Source: Arthrobacter sp. Soil736
Lineage (GTDB): Bacteria > Actinomycetota > Actinomycetes > Actinomycetales > Micrococcaceae
NCBI RefSeq assembly: GCF_001428005.1
Contig: NZ_LMSB01000010.1
Coordinates: forward strand, 1 to 64,000
DNA length: 64,000 nt
Reading direction: 5' to 3'
Shown here: piece by piece, positions 20,359 through 28,557 of the stretch
How the letters are laid out: every line of letters starts with the position of its first letter
Position numbering within the stretch: position 1 is the first letter of the stretch
Notes under the pieces: model-generated
Database searches by the model: none
What the model was told of the DNA's origin: nothing
Seen by the model: only the letters and a program-made list of their open reading frames with translations
Made by a program: the position numbers and the translations under genes

Positions 20359-22228
20359 CGGCAGCACCAGACCGAGCGATGATTCCCCTCCACGCGGCAG
20401 GCCAGTGTGGGAGCCATGGGCCCTCGCTTGCATCTTGGCTTCGGCGGCAGTCCTTTACGTCTGGGGAATAGCTGGAAACGGCTGGGCCAATGCCTACTAT
20501 TCGGCGGCAGTACAGGCTGGTCAGTATGATCCGGTCTCATTTTTCTTCGGATCTTCGGATTGGGGCAACTCCATAACCGTGGACAAACCACCTTTGAGCC
20601 TGTGGGTCATGGGCTTGTCCGTTCGGCTCTTTGGATTGAACACGTGGGCTCTGTTGCTTCCCCAGGCCGCGATGACAATGGCGAGCACTCTGCTGATCTA
20701 TCGTCTGGCACGGAGGCATTTGCCCACGTCTGCAGCTCTACTTTCCGCCGCTGTCTTCGCGAGCACTCCCATCACCGTGCTGCTAGCCCGCTATAACAAT
20801 CCCGATCCCCTCATGGTGTTGCTGATGCTTTCGGCCCTCTATGCAGGGATTCGGGCAACGGAGTCCGGCCGGACAAGGTTTCTGTACCTGGCAGCCTTCA
20901 TTCTGGCGTTGGGGTTTCTTACGAAACAGCTTCAGGCATTCCTCGTATTGCCTGCAATAGGCCTCGTGTTCTGCTTTTACGCGCAGAAGGCCTGGCGGAC
21001 AAAGGTTGCCTCACTATTTCTGGCGGGTCTGGTTTTGGCTGTCGGATCTTTGGCGTGGCCGCTGGCTGTCGACCTCACTCCCCCTAGCTCCCGTCCGTAT
21101 GTAGGCGGTTCGGCTACCAACAGCATGTTCGAGCTGACTGTTGGTTACAACGGAATTAATCGAGTCGTCCAACACAAGGATGACCCTTCAGTTGCACTCA
21201 TTCCCCAAGAACTGCGGAGCATCGAGACGGACGCCGGACTGTTTCGCCTGTTTAATTCCAACTACGGCCAGGAGATTGGCTGGCTCTTACTTCCAGCATT
21301 ACTGGCATGCATCGCCATAGTGGTCAAAGTCCTCCGAGGCAGGTATAGCCGGAACAAGTCGATCCTTGCAGTCGCTTCAGTGGCTTGGATGTTCACCACC
21401 TATCTCATGCTCAGTTTCATGGGAAACAGCTTCCATTCCTACTACACTGCATCGATCGTGGCGCCCCTGGCGCTCTGTATTGGCTTGGGTGCGGAACTGC
21501 TTACGTCGCCCCGGCAGTCGCACCTGAGCCGGATCGGCATCGCCGCGGCCGTGGTTTCGAGCTGTATTTTTTCGCACGCGATGTGGCAACTGAGCGATGC
21601 TTACCCGCAATTGCTGGGCATTGGCTTGCTCCTCCTTGGTTTGCTGGCTGGCGCATTGCTATCCGTGCCAGCGCCCTGGAAATGGGTGCCCCGATTGGCT
21701 GCCTGGCTGGCAATCGGCAGCCTGCTCGTCGGACCCGCGTTTTGCTCAACCATAGCGCTGGCCACTCCCCAGGAAGGCTCGAATCCGCTATCAGGCGGTC
21801 TCTCCCGGAGTCCCAACACGCTTAGCCGTTTCCTATACGGGGTCAAGCAAGGTGACCCGGCGTGGGCCTCTGGGCTGGCAATCGGCGTGACGCCCAGTCC
21901 GGTTCTCGCGGAGTATTTGCGAAACGCATCCGCGGAGTGCACGTGGGCCGCCGCGACCTATCCCGGGCAGACCGCGGCTCGCTTCCAGCTGGAGATCGGC
22001 CGGCCCGTGATGCCCCTTGGGGGGTTCGCTGCCATCGACCCCAGCCCAACCCTTGTCCAATTCAAAGAATGGGTCCAGGCGGGACGACTCTGCTATCTGG
22101 TGGAACAACCCGAACAGCTCAAGGTTCCAGGCAACGGTGCAGAGCTACTGGCCATTCACGAGTGGGTCGCCAATACGTTCAGAGCCGAGAAAATAGATGG
22201 CGTCACCGTCTACAAGCTCACCCGCTGA
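20330..22228 (+). CDS. GT39/ArnT-like membrane glycosyltransferase 2
   Basis: Tandem paralogue of the preceding gene, with matching landmarks: WANAYYSAAVQAGQYDPVSF, SITVDKPPLSLWVMGLSVRL, a run of about 11 membrane segments, and a C-terminal domain with TAARFQLEIGRPVMPLGGF. Start is GTG 20330, preceded by GGGGAG and overlapping the end of the upstream gene by 29 bp, giving 632 residues. The clear divergence between the copies suggests an old duplication with different sugar or acceptor use. A small hairpin (gttagt 22239-22244, actaac 22250-22255) follows the stop. Confidence 0.8.
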   Translation: MSESTTLGADGSTRPSDDSPPRGRPVWEPWALACILASAAVLYVWGIAGNGWANAYYSAAVQAGQYDPVSFFFGSSDWGNSITVDKPPLSLWVMGLSVRLFGLNTWALLLPQAAMTMASTLLIYRLARRHLPTSAALLSAAVFASTPITVLLARYNNPDPLMVLLMLSALYAGIRATESGRTRFLYLAAFILALGFLTKQLQAFLVLPAIGLVFCFYAQKAWRTKVASLFLAGLVLAVGSLAWPLAVDLTPPSSRPYVGGSATNSMFELTVGYNGINRVVQHKDDPSVALIPQELRSIETDAGLFRLFNSNYGQEIGWLLLPALLACIAIVVKVLRGRYSRNKSILAVASVAWMFTTYLMLSFMGNSFHSYYTASIVAPLALCIGLGAELLTSPRQSHLSRIGIAAAVVSSCIFSHAMWQLSDAYPQLLGIGLLLLGLLAGALLSVPAPWKWVPRLAAWLAIGSLLVGPAFCSTIALATPQEGSNPLSGGLSRSPNTLSRFLYGVKQGDPAWASGLAIGVTPSPVLAEYLRNASAECTWAAATYPGQTAARFQLEIGRPVMPLGGFAAIDPSPTLVQFKEWVQAGRLCYLVEQPEQLKVPGNGAELLAIHEWVANTFRAEKIDGVTVYKLTR

Positions 22229-22340
22229 TCTGAGTTGAGTTAGTCCTTCACTAACACCTCCGGAGATGTCGGGCGGGACGTATCAGATTCTCTGGGGATC
22301 TGGCGTTTGTTCGCCGGGATCCTCCTGACGCCTTGCGGAG

Positions 22341-23568
22341 GTGGTGACGATGTCTCTTCATGCCGTTGCTGCTGTTGATTCTCCTGTCGTGGTGGCCGTC
22401 GATGTGGGCAAAGCGATGGTTCCGTTGACGGTTACTGACGCCGGCAGGCGCCGGTTGCTGGGTCCTGTGGACTTCGAACTGACGGGTCGAGGTCTTGTCG
22501 GCGTGCTTGCCCTGGTTAGGAGCACCCCGGCCGGGGTGGATACCCCCGTCAAAGTCGGTATCGACACTGCCGGGCACTACCATCTGCCGCGCTGGAGCCG
22601 TCGGCGTGGCCAGCGGGTTGGCAGGTGCTGGAGCTTAATCCGGCGCATGTGGCCGAACAGCGCAGGGCCCAGGGACGCTTCCAGGTCCAAGACCGATGCC
22701 TTGGACCTGGAAGCGATCACCGAGCTCGTGCTGAGCGGTCGTGGCAATCCGGTCACGGCGCGGGCGGCGGTGATCGGTGAGCTGTCCGCGTGGGCCGCCC
22801 ACCGGACCCGCAGGGTCCCGGACAGCGACCAAGAACCAGTTGCTGGGCCTGCTGGACCGGGCTTTTCCCGGCTTGACGCTGGCCCCCGCCCGACGTGCCC
22901 GGGACAAAGGTCGGCAGGCTCGTCGCGGCGGAATTTGCCGACCCGAAACGGCACGCGGCACTGGGAACGAGCCGTTTCATCCGGTTCGCGGCCGCGCGCG
23001 GCCTCGTGGTGCGCCTGCCGATAGCCGAACGACTCGTTGAAGCTGCGCGAAATGCGCTTACCACGGTTGATGCGACCGTGGCCCGGCAGGTTCTGGCTGC
23101 GGACCTGGCGCTGTTGGCGGCATTGAACGCACAGATTCACGCAGCCGAGGCCGAGTACGCCCGGTTGCTGCCGCTGAGCCCGTTTGCGCCCCTCACCACG
23201 ACCCCTGGCTGGGGCGTGGTCAGGGCCGGCAACTACGGAGCCGCGCACTGGGCGACCCGCGCCGCTGGCCCGGACCGTCGCAGATCTGCCGGGCATCGGG
23301 ACTGTCGCCGACTCAGTACGAGTCCGCTGGCAAGCGACGCGACGGATCGATCAGCCGGGAAGGCAGCGTGGCGTTGCGCCGGGCACTTGTGGACCTGGGC
23401 GTGGGTCTATGGCTCTGCGACGCATCCAGCCGCATGTACGCGGTTTCGCTCAAGGCCCGGGGCAAGAAAGGCGGCGTGATCGCCTGCGCGATGGCCCACC
23501 GCGCCGCCCGGATCGCATACGCCATGGTCCGGGATCCGGCGCCATACAACCCCACTCGCTGGCAGTGA
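22341..23568 (+). pseudogene. IS110 transposase, multiply frameshifted
   Basis: Conserved IS110 blocks appear in order but in changing frames. AVDSPVVVAVDVGK (DEDD N-terminal Asp) and AGHYH are in the first frame. PSAWPAGWQVLELNPAHVAE is displaced. KTDALDLEAITELVLSGRGN returns to the first frame. RTATKNQLLGLLDRAFPG, then LVAAEFADPKRHAALGTSRF, then SGLSPTQYESAGKRRDGS and KKGGVIACAMAHRAARIAYA follow in others. At least five frame changes are needed to read a full protein of about 400 residues. That rules out programmed frameshifting and points to decay. Confidence 0.8.
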
Positions 23569-23574
23569 CCACCC

Positions 23575-23711
23575 GGCCTTCCGGGATACCGGCGGCCTCT
23601 GCCGCGGCGTCAGGCGGCTGTCAACGCGGAGCGCACGCAGCGCAGCGAGGACGAACGACGTTGACAGCGACAAGCCGCGGAATACGCTTGGCCGTGACCA
23701 CCGGAAGGGCC
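23575..23711 (+). ncRNA. Structured RNA candidate in IS110 3' flank
   Basis: Nested complementary arms lie just past the transposase remnant. The outer arms are ggccttccgg (23575-23584) with ccggaagggcc (23701-23711). The inner perfect 10-bp pair is gctgtcaacg (23617-23626) with cgttgacagc (23659-23668). IS110-family elements encode a bridge RNA in a noncoding flank. In the IS1111 subgroup that RNA lies on the 3' side. The bridge-RNA identity is an inference from position and structure only. Confidence 0.4.
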
Positions 23712-23800
23712 CCGCGTTTCCTGAGCAACGGAGGTGCCACGGCAACCCTTCACAACCCCGGTCTGGCAGTGAGACGCTGAAACCGACGAAGGGCCGGATC

Positions 23801-24190
23801 AGACGCCGACTCCCGCTATGGCGGACGCTCCACGCGTTACGCCGCATCTAGCATGGCGCCCGGCCCTTCGCCCCGCCGCAGCAGCCCGAACGACGCCAGA
23901 TGACCCGGCCACTGCCGAGGTCGCATAAGTCAGCGTGGGCGCAGCCGGAACCATGCCGGTACAGCAGCCAACCCTCCCCGGCCACAACAGAGAACTTCCG
24001 AGCGCTCCGACCCACGGAGCACCCTCCGCCATGCCCCGGGCGTTGCTTGACACGAGCTATAGCCAGCTGAGCCATGCTGCGGAACCCAAGCCGCACACAG
24101 AGGTAGTCGAGTCTTGGATCGAGGCCAGGTTCGCTACTGAAGATGGCATTCATCAAATCGATCTCGCTCGTCCGCTGGACTGGATCTACC
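23801..24190. other. Gene-free stretch downstream of IS110 remnant
   Basis: I see no convincing gene in this stretch. A 114-codon minus-strand frame (23848-24192) has no recognisable family, no good ribosome site and a composition like a chance frame in GC-rich DNA. The region is bounded by the IS110 flank and the rpsI terminator. Confidence 0.5.
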
Positions 24191-24195
24191 AACGC

Positions 24196-24231
24196 AGAAG
24201 CCCGCCCCGCCGAATGGCGGGACGGGCTTCT
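24196..24231 (-). terminator. Terminator of rplM-rpsI
   Basis: Agaagcccgccccgcc pairs almost perfectly with ggcgggacgggcttct around a gaat loop, 30 nt past the rpsI stop. It makes rpsI the last gene of its transcript here, so glmM is not cotranscribed with it. Confidence 0.8.
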
Positions 24232-24261
24232 GGGAAGCGATTGAACGCTTCGAAAGCGGAT

Positions 24262-24768
24262 TTAGCGCTTCGAGTACTGCTGAGCCTTACGGGCCTTCTT
24301 GAGCCCGGCCTTCTTGCGCTCGATGACGCGTGCGTCACGGCGCAGGTAACCGGCCTTCTTCAGGGTGGCGCGGTTGTTCTCGGTGTCGATCTCGTTCAGT
24401 GAACGGGCGATGCCGAGGCGCAGTGCGCCGGCCTGGCCGGAAATGCCTCCACCGTGGATGCGGGCAATGACGTCGTAGGCCCCGTCAAGATCGAGGATCT
24501 TGAAGGGCTCGTTGACGTCCTGCTGGTGCAGCTTGTTCGGGAAGTAGTTCGCCAGCTCGCGGCCGTTGATAGTCCACTTGCCGGTGCCGGGCACGATGCG
24601 GACGCGTGCAACGGCTTCCTTGCGGCGGCCAACTGCTGCGCCGGCTACGGTCAGTGCCGGGCGCTCCTTCTTCGGCGCTTCTGCTTCCGCAGGACCGCTT
24701 TCCGAGGTGTAGCTGGTCAGGGTTTCCTCTGCCTCAACGGCTTCGGTGGTCTCTTCGTTCTGAGCCAC
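24262..24768 (-). CDS. rpsI: 30S ribosomal protein S9
   Basis: Small-subunit head protein whose C-terminal tail reaches the P site. The 168 residues include the S9 core ([38 protein letters not shown]) and the conserved basic end [12 protein letters not shown]. An acidic N-terminal extension of about 40 residues ([15 protein letters not shown]) precedes it, as in other Micrococcaceae. It follows rplM with a 38-nt gap. Confidence 0.97.
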   Translation of the reverse strand: MAQNEETTEAVEAEETLTSYTSESGPAEAEAPKKERPALTVAGAAVGRRKEAVARVRIVPGTGKWTINGRELANYFPNKLHQQDVNEPFKILDLDGAYDVIARIHGGGISGQAGALRLGIARSLNEIDTENNRATLKKAGYLRRDARVIERKKAGLKKARKAQQYSKR

Positions 24769-24806
24769 GGTTCTCCTTGTATAGATAAGTTGTTTGGTGG
24801 CCAGGA

Positions 24807-25250
24807 CTACTGGGCGACCTGGGAAATTTCGAAAGTCTTGGGCTGCTGGGCGGCGTGCGGGTGCTCTGCACCGCGGTAAACCTTCAGCTTGCCCAGCTGC
24901 TGTGCAGCAAGGGAGTTCTTGGGGAGCATGCCCTTGATGGCCTTCTCCACGGCGCGGACCGGGTTGGATTCCAGCAGCTCCGCGTAGTTGACGGAGGTCA
25001 GGCCGCCCGGGTAGCCGGAGTGGCGGTAAGCGCGCTTCTGCTCGAGCTTGGCGCCGGTAAGGGCAACCTTCTCAGCGTTGATGATGATGACGAAGTCGCC
25101 CATGTCCATGTGGGGCGCAAAAGTGGCCTTGTGCTTGCCGCGCAGCAGGATTGCGGTCTGGCTGGCAAGACGACCAAGGACAACGTCTGTGGCGTCAATG
25201 ACGTGCCACTGGCGGTTGATATCGCCGGGCTTCGGGGTGTACGTACGCAC
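24807..25250 (-). CDS. rplM: 50S ribosomal protein L13
   Basis: Early-assembly large-subunit protein. I start it at GTG 25250 ([20 protein letters not shown]), giving the standard 147 residues with GAGG upstream. An in-frame ATG at 25295 would add 15 residues not seen in the family. Core motifs are [29 protein letters not shown] and [19 protein letters not shown]. Divergent from the prepilin peptidase gene. In many relatives truA lies immediately upstream, but here the Tad loci intervene. Confidence 0.96.
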   Translation of the reverse strand: MRTYTPKPGDINRQWHVIDATDVVLGRLASQTAILLRGKHKATFAPHMDMGDFVIIINAEKVALTGAKLEQKRAYRHSGYPGGLTSVNYAELLESNPVRAVEKAIKGMLPKNSLAAQQLGKLKVYRGAEHPHAAQQPKTFEISQVAQ

Positions 25251-25557
25251 GGTGTTTGCCTCGTTCTTGTTCTGGCGTTCTTGTTTAGGTGTCACGTAAG
25301 GGTGTGCACCTACTATCTATGCGCTACCGGAACAGAGGTGAGGGCTCTATGAATCCAGTGGTCCCGGAGTCTCGAATGTGCCCGAGGAGTAGTTATCCTG
25401 CAACCGGATTCTCAGCGGGCACGCATCATCGAGAAAGGACACGCACAACGACTACCAAGAATAGCGCGAACCGGGCGTCAGGGTCAAAATGGGGTATCCG
25501 GTGGCGGGGGCTTGGATGCCCGCGCCGGCGCCGGGCCGTTCCACGCCAGGAGTCTTT

Positions 25558-26223
25558 GTGTCCTTAGTAGGCATCACCAGCAGCGCCGCTACGCTCTTTG
25601 TCCTCGCCATCGGACTGCTCGGCACGCTCCTTGGGATGCTCACTGAACGGCTCATCGCCCGCGCTCTCCCCCGCCTCGGCGGACTCCCGGGTAGTAGGAC
25701 CAGAATTACGACGGCGGCCCTCACCGGCGCTCTCTGCGCCGCCTTGGCGGTGCGGTTCGGAATGGACTGGTCGTTGCCGGCATTTCTGGTCCTTGGCGTG
25801 CTCGGCGTGCAACTGGCCCGCATTGATATCGCCCACCATTTATTGCCGAATCCCCTTGTACTGGCCTTGCTGTCGGCCGGCCTGGCGCTCTTCGCCGTCA
25901 GCAGCACGGCCACGGCGGGCTGGGGCGAGCTGCTTCGCGCAGCCGCCGGCGCCGCCATCCTGTTCGTCGTTTACCTGATTCTGGCGATTATTTCGCCCAG
26001 CGGCATCGGAATGGGCGACGTGAAGCTGGCCGCACCCGTGGGCCTGTACTTGGGCTACTTGGGCTGGAGCCACCTGTTCTACGGCGGAGCCCTCGGGTTT
26101 GTAGTGGGCGGTATTTACTCCTTCGTTTTGATTAGGCTCAACCGCGCGGAAAAGACGTCCGAAGTCGCCTTTGGACCCTCCATGCTGGCCGCCGCCCTGG
26201 GGCTCGTTTTGTTCGCCTCCTAG
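25558..26223 (+). CDS. Prepilin peptidase (TadV/CpaA type, A24 family)
   Basis: Membrane aspartic protease that cleaves Flp prepilins after the conserved Gly. The two catalytic Asp regions are visible: ARIDIAHHLLPNPLVLALL and GIGMGDVKLAAPVGLYLG. About six hydrophobic segments are present. I chose GTG 25558, which has AGGAG five nt upstream (221 residues). ATG 25489 in the same frame would add 23 polar residues before the first helix. It is the only such peptidase seen, so it probably processes the pilins of both Tad loci. Confidence 0.85.
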   Translation: MSLVGITSSAATLFVLAIGLLGTLLGMLTERLIARALPRLGGLPGSRTRITTAALTGALCAALAVRFGMDWSLPAFLVLGVLGVQLARIDIAHHLLPNPLVLALLSAGLALFAVSSTATAGWGELLRAAAGAAILFVVYLILAIISPSGIGMGDVKLAAPVGLYLGYLGWSHLFYGGALGFVVGGIYSFVLIRLNRAEKTSEVAFGPSMLAAALGLVLFAS

Positions 26224-26266
26224 CCAACGGCGAGGCCTGACTCTGGGCCGAATCTCGGGAAATAAA

Positions 26267-26283
26267 GCTAAGCCAGGCTTAGC
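26267..26283. promoter_or_regulatory. Palindrome upstream of flp1
   Basis: Gctaagcc and ggcttagc flank a single A, a perfect 17-bp palindrome. The 1-nt centre is too tight for an RNA hairpin, so a DNA-binding dimer site is the more likely reading. It lies 220 bp before the first pilin gene. Confidence 0.45.
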
Positions 26284-26332
26284 GATCCAAGTAGTTTCCA
26301 GCCTATGAATTTCTAATGCGAGTACCGTTTCT

Positions 26333-26355
26333 GGGGGGTATATACGAGTCCCCCC
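26333..26355. repeat. G6/C6 inverted repeat upstream of flp1
   Basis: Six G at 26333-26338 face six C at 26350-26355 across tatatacgagt. It is the second of three inverted repeats in the 280-bp gap before flp1. Short and of simple composition, so its significance is uncertain. Confidence 0.35.
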
Positions 26356-26400
26356 GGAAAGTCGGGTATTGGTACGCATTGTTGCCGATCTGGCGCAGTG

Positions 26401-26440
26401 CAATTCTTTAGCTAGCGAAAGTCCAGCTGCTAAAGAATTG
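26401..26440 (+). promoter_or_regulatory. 12-bp inverted repeat before flp1
   Basis: Caattctttagc (26401-26412) is the exact reverse complement of gctaaagaattg (26429-26440), with a 16-nt spacer. It ends 63 nt before the flp1 ATG, so it may be a leader hairpin or an operator. Its AT-rich stem argues against a terminator. Confidence 0.55.
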
Positions 26441-26503
26441 TGGATGCCGCTGGAAATTCGTTGAAATAATCCACATAAATTTCACCGAATTAAGGAATCC
26501 AAA

Positions 26504-26704
26504 ATGACTGCACTCATGGTCTCCGTTCTTGCCTTTGTTGCCGGAGTCAAGGACCGCCTCAGCTCAGAGAAGGGCGCAACTGCGACGGAGTACTCACTGC
26601 TCGTTGCGTTCATCGCATTGCTCATCATCATTGGCGTCACCGCCTTCGGCACCGCACTCAACAACTGGTTCTCAACCCTGGGGTCTCGAGTCGGCACCTG
26701 GTAG
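26504..26704 (+). CDS. flp: Flp pilin 1
   Basis: Type IVb (Flp) major pilin precursor of 66 residues. A short leader ending SSEKG is cleaved after Gly24, giving a mature N-terminus ATATEYSLLVAFIAL with the invariant Glu5-Tyr6 pair, followed by one hydrophobic helix and a short tail NNWFSTLGSRVGTW. A clear AAGGA site precedes the ATG. Nearly identical to the next gene (six differences). First gene of Tad locus 1. Confidence 0.92.
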   Translation: MTALMVSVLAFVAGVKDRLSSEKGATATEYSLLVAFIALLIIIGVTAFGTALNNWFSTLGSRVGTW

Positions 26705-26719
26705 GAACATCCTTCCCAC

Positions 26720-26757
26720 GTGTGCCGCGCCAGTCTTTGGGGCAGGACGCGGCACAC
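26720..26757 (+). terminator. Attenuator-like hairpin after flp1
   Basis: Gtgtgccgcg (26720-26729) and cgcggcacac (26748-26757) form a perfect 10-bp stem with an 18-nt loop, 16 nt past the flp1 stop. There is no T run, so partial termination or mRNA 3'-end protection fits better than full termination. Confidence 0.6.
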
Positions 26758-26871
26758 GGCCGGCCAACGCAGCGGTCATGACCAACAAGCGGAAGCCTGC
26801 AACCAATTATCGACTGGGGCGAATATGCGTCGCTACGCACCGTCACCACTTCCACCGAAAAGGAACTCAAA

Positions 26872-27072
26872 ATGACATCACTAATGGTCTCCGTTGTTGC
26901 CTTCGTTGCCGGCATCAAGGACCGCCTCGCATCGGAAAAGGGCGCAACCGCGACGGAGTACTCACTCCTCGTTGCATTCATCGCTCTGCTCATCATCCTT
27001 GGCGTGACAGCCTTCGGCACCGCGCTCAACAACTGGTTCTCAACCCTCGGCTCCACGGTTGGTACCTGGTAG
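26872..27072 (+). CDS. flp: Flp pilin 2
   Basis: Second 66-residue Flp prepilin, about 91% identical to pilin 1 (changes at residues 3, 9, 15, 20, 44 and 62). It has the same cleavage motif EKG|ATATEY and the same C-terminal WFSTLG. The leader before the ATG (ccgaaaaggaactcaaa) resembles that of flp1, so the duplicated unit of 368 bp includes the ribosome site. The two may mix in one fibre or be expressed at different levels. Confidence 0.92.
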   Translation: MTSLMVSVVAFVAGIKDRLASEKGATATEYSLLVAFIALLIILGVTAFGTALNNWFSTLGSTVGTW

Positions 27073-27087
27073 CCACAACCTTCGGCG

Positions 27088-27117
27088 AGTGTGCCGTGCC
27101 TGAGGGCACGGCACACT
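27088..27117 (+). terminator. Attenuator-like hairpin after flp2
   Basis: Agtgtgccgtgcc pairs perfectly with ggcacggcacact around a tgag loop, 13 bp of stem, directly after flp2 and before tadE. The GTGTGCCG core is shared with the flp1 hairpin. It probably sets a high pilin-to-machinery ratio. Confidence 0.65.
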
Positions 27118-27148
27118 TCGAAACTTCCAACCAACCTCGGGGGATCCG

Positions 27149-27541
27149 TTGAAGAACACCTGCAAGGAAAGCACGGACAGCAAGAGCCGTGGCGCTGTGG
27201 CCGTCGAGTTCGCCCTGGTTGCGCCGCTGCTGCTGGCTCTCATCACCGGAATCGTCGAATTCGCACACGCCTACAACGCCCAGATCTCTGTGACGCAGGC
27301 CGCCCGCGAAGCAGCCCGGACGATGGCCGTCAAGAACAGCCAAACGGACGCCAAAGCTGCGGCCGTGGCTGGGGCACCGGGACTGACAACTGGCTCGTTC
27401 GGGTACACATTCACACCTGCCGCCTGCGCCCCGGACACCACCATGAAAGTAACGATCTCCTACAACTCGGCAACAATGACCGGGCTGTTTGGCAGTTCAG
27501 TAACCCTCACCGGAGTAGGAGCAATGCAATGCGGCGGATAG
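27149..27541 (+). CDS. tadE: TadE-like pseudopilin, locus 1
   Basis: Minor pilin-like protein of the Tad system, 130 residues. The N-terminal class-III-like motif KSRGAVAVEFALVAPLLLAL has Gly15 before the predicted cleavage and Glu at mature position 5. A single membrane helix and a small extracytoplasmic domain with two Cys (PAACAPDT and MQCGG) follow. It starts at TTG 27149 after a GGGGG tract. The last 13 nt overlap the next gene. Confidence 0.85.
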   Translation: MKNTCKESTDSKSRGAVAVEFALVAPLLLALITGIVEFAHAYNAQISVTQAAREAARTMAVKNSQTDAKAAAVAGAPGLTTGSFGYTFTPAACAPDTTMKVTISYNSATMTGLFGSSVTLTGVGAMQCGG

Positions 27542-28536
27542 TTGCTGACCCTGAATCGCGCGAACGTGGAGCGGCTGGCATCCTGGTGGCCCTCATGATG
27601 CTGGTGATGATCGGAGCAGGTGCACTGGCGGTAGATGCGGGGCAGATCTACGCCGAACGCGCCCAACTCCAGAACGGGGCAGACGCCGCCGCCCTGGCAG
27701 GAGTTGATCTTTGCGCGGAGTCGGGTTGCACGCAGGCTGACGCAAATGCCATGGCAGCTGCACTGGCCAACAGCAACTCCAACGACACAAAATCGACGGT
27801 ACAGTCCGTGGACCTCTCGGTAGCCGGTCAGGTTTCGGTCACTACGTCCACAAAGGACGGCACCACAAACGCCGGGTTCCTCAGCAAGATGTTCGCGAGT
27901 GTCCTGAACGCTCCGGCGGCAACCGTAGGGGCCACCGCAACAGCCAAATGGCTCTACCCCACCAAGGGCATCTCTATCCTCCCTCTGACCTTCGCCACAT
28001 GCGAATTCGAGGACGACGGCATGCCCCACAAGGTCCTCACTCAGGGAGGTGCAGAGGACTGCAACGGACGCAATCCGTCGAACCAGATCATTCCCGGCGG
28101 ATTCGCCTGGCTTGACCCTGACGGCAACACTGGATGCAAAGTGACTGCCGAAGTGGGCCAATGGAGCCCCACCAGCGCAGGCGAAGGAGTACCCGCAGGC
28201 TGCATCGATCTCTTCAACCCATCAATCAACCCGTCGCTGGCGGGCTCCACAGTTGCACTGCCCGTTTACAAGTACACCTGCGATGGACTGCCGGCCGCAC
28301 AGTTCGGCTCATGCAACGGCAGCAGCGTCCAGTACTACATAGAGCAGTGGGCGGGCTTCAAGATTCAGGCATGGAACCTCACCGGTCAGGCCAAGTATGA
28401 CCCGACCCACGTCTTCAGCGGCAGTGAGAAAGGCCTCTACGGGACCTTTATGGGATATTCCGCAGATCCGAACCTCTTCACCGGAGGCTCAACTACACCC
28501 AACGGCAATGTCATTGTCATCGGGCTGATCAAGTAA
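27529..28536 (+). CDS. tadG: TadG-like pilus-assembly protein, locus 1
   Basis: A 335-residue protein with an N-terminal Tad helix, ERGAAGILVALMMLVMIGAG, then VDAGQIYAERAQLQNGADAA, the usual signature of TadG/TadE-type proteins. A long extracytoplasmic region containing several Cys follows. No von Willebrand domain is obvious, so it is shorter than Gram-negative TadG. The ATG at 27529 lies inside the end of tadE (13-nt overlap), and locus 2 has the same arrangement. Confidence 0.78.
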   Translation: MRRIVADPESRERGAAGILVALMMLVMIGAGALAVDAGQIYAERAQLQNGADAAALAGVDLCAESGCTQADANAMAAALANSNSNDTKSTVQSVDLSVAGQVSVTTSTKDGTTNAGFLSKMFASVLNAPAATVGATATAKWLYPTKGISILPLTFATCEFEDDGMPHKVLTQGGAEDCNGRNPSNQIIPGGFAWLDPDGNTGCKVTAEVGQWSPTSAGEGVPAGCIDLFNPSINPSLAGSTVALPVYKYTCDGLPAAQFGSCNGSSVQYYIEQWAGFKIQAWNLTGQAKYDPTHVFSGSEKGLYGTFMGYSADPNLFTGGSTTPNGNVIVIGLIK

Positions 28537-28557
28537 GCAATTATCTAAGGGGAGAAA

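Larger units (their letters stand above)
22229..23800 (+). mobile_element. Decayed IS110-family insertion element
   Basis: The stretch holds a broken IS110-type DEDD transposase gene with noncoding flanks on both sides. The 5' flank has cacctccg (22255-22262) facing cggaggtg (22336-22343). IS110 elements lack classical terminal inverted repeats, so the exact ends cannot be set and the coordinates are approximate. The 3' flank is strongly structured (see the RNA candidate at 23575-23711). Confidence 0.55.

Noticed and set aside
22341-23568. Programmed frameshifting in the IS110 transposase
   Set aside because: IS110 transposases are normally encoded in one frame, and here at least five shifts would be needed.
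23848-24192. 114-codon minus-strand frame before the rpsI terminator
   Set aside because: No domain, no ribosome site, and Cys/Gly/Arg-rich composition typical of chance frames.
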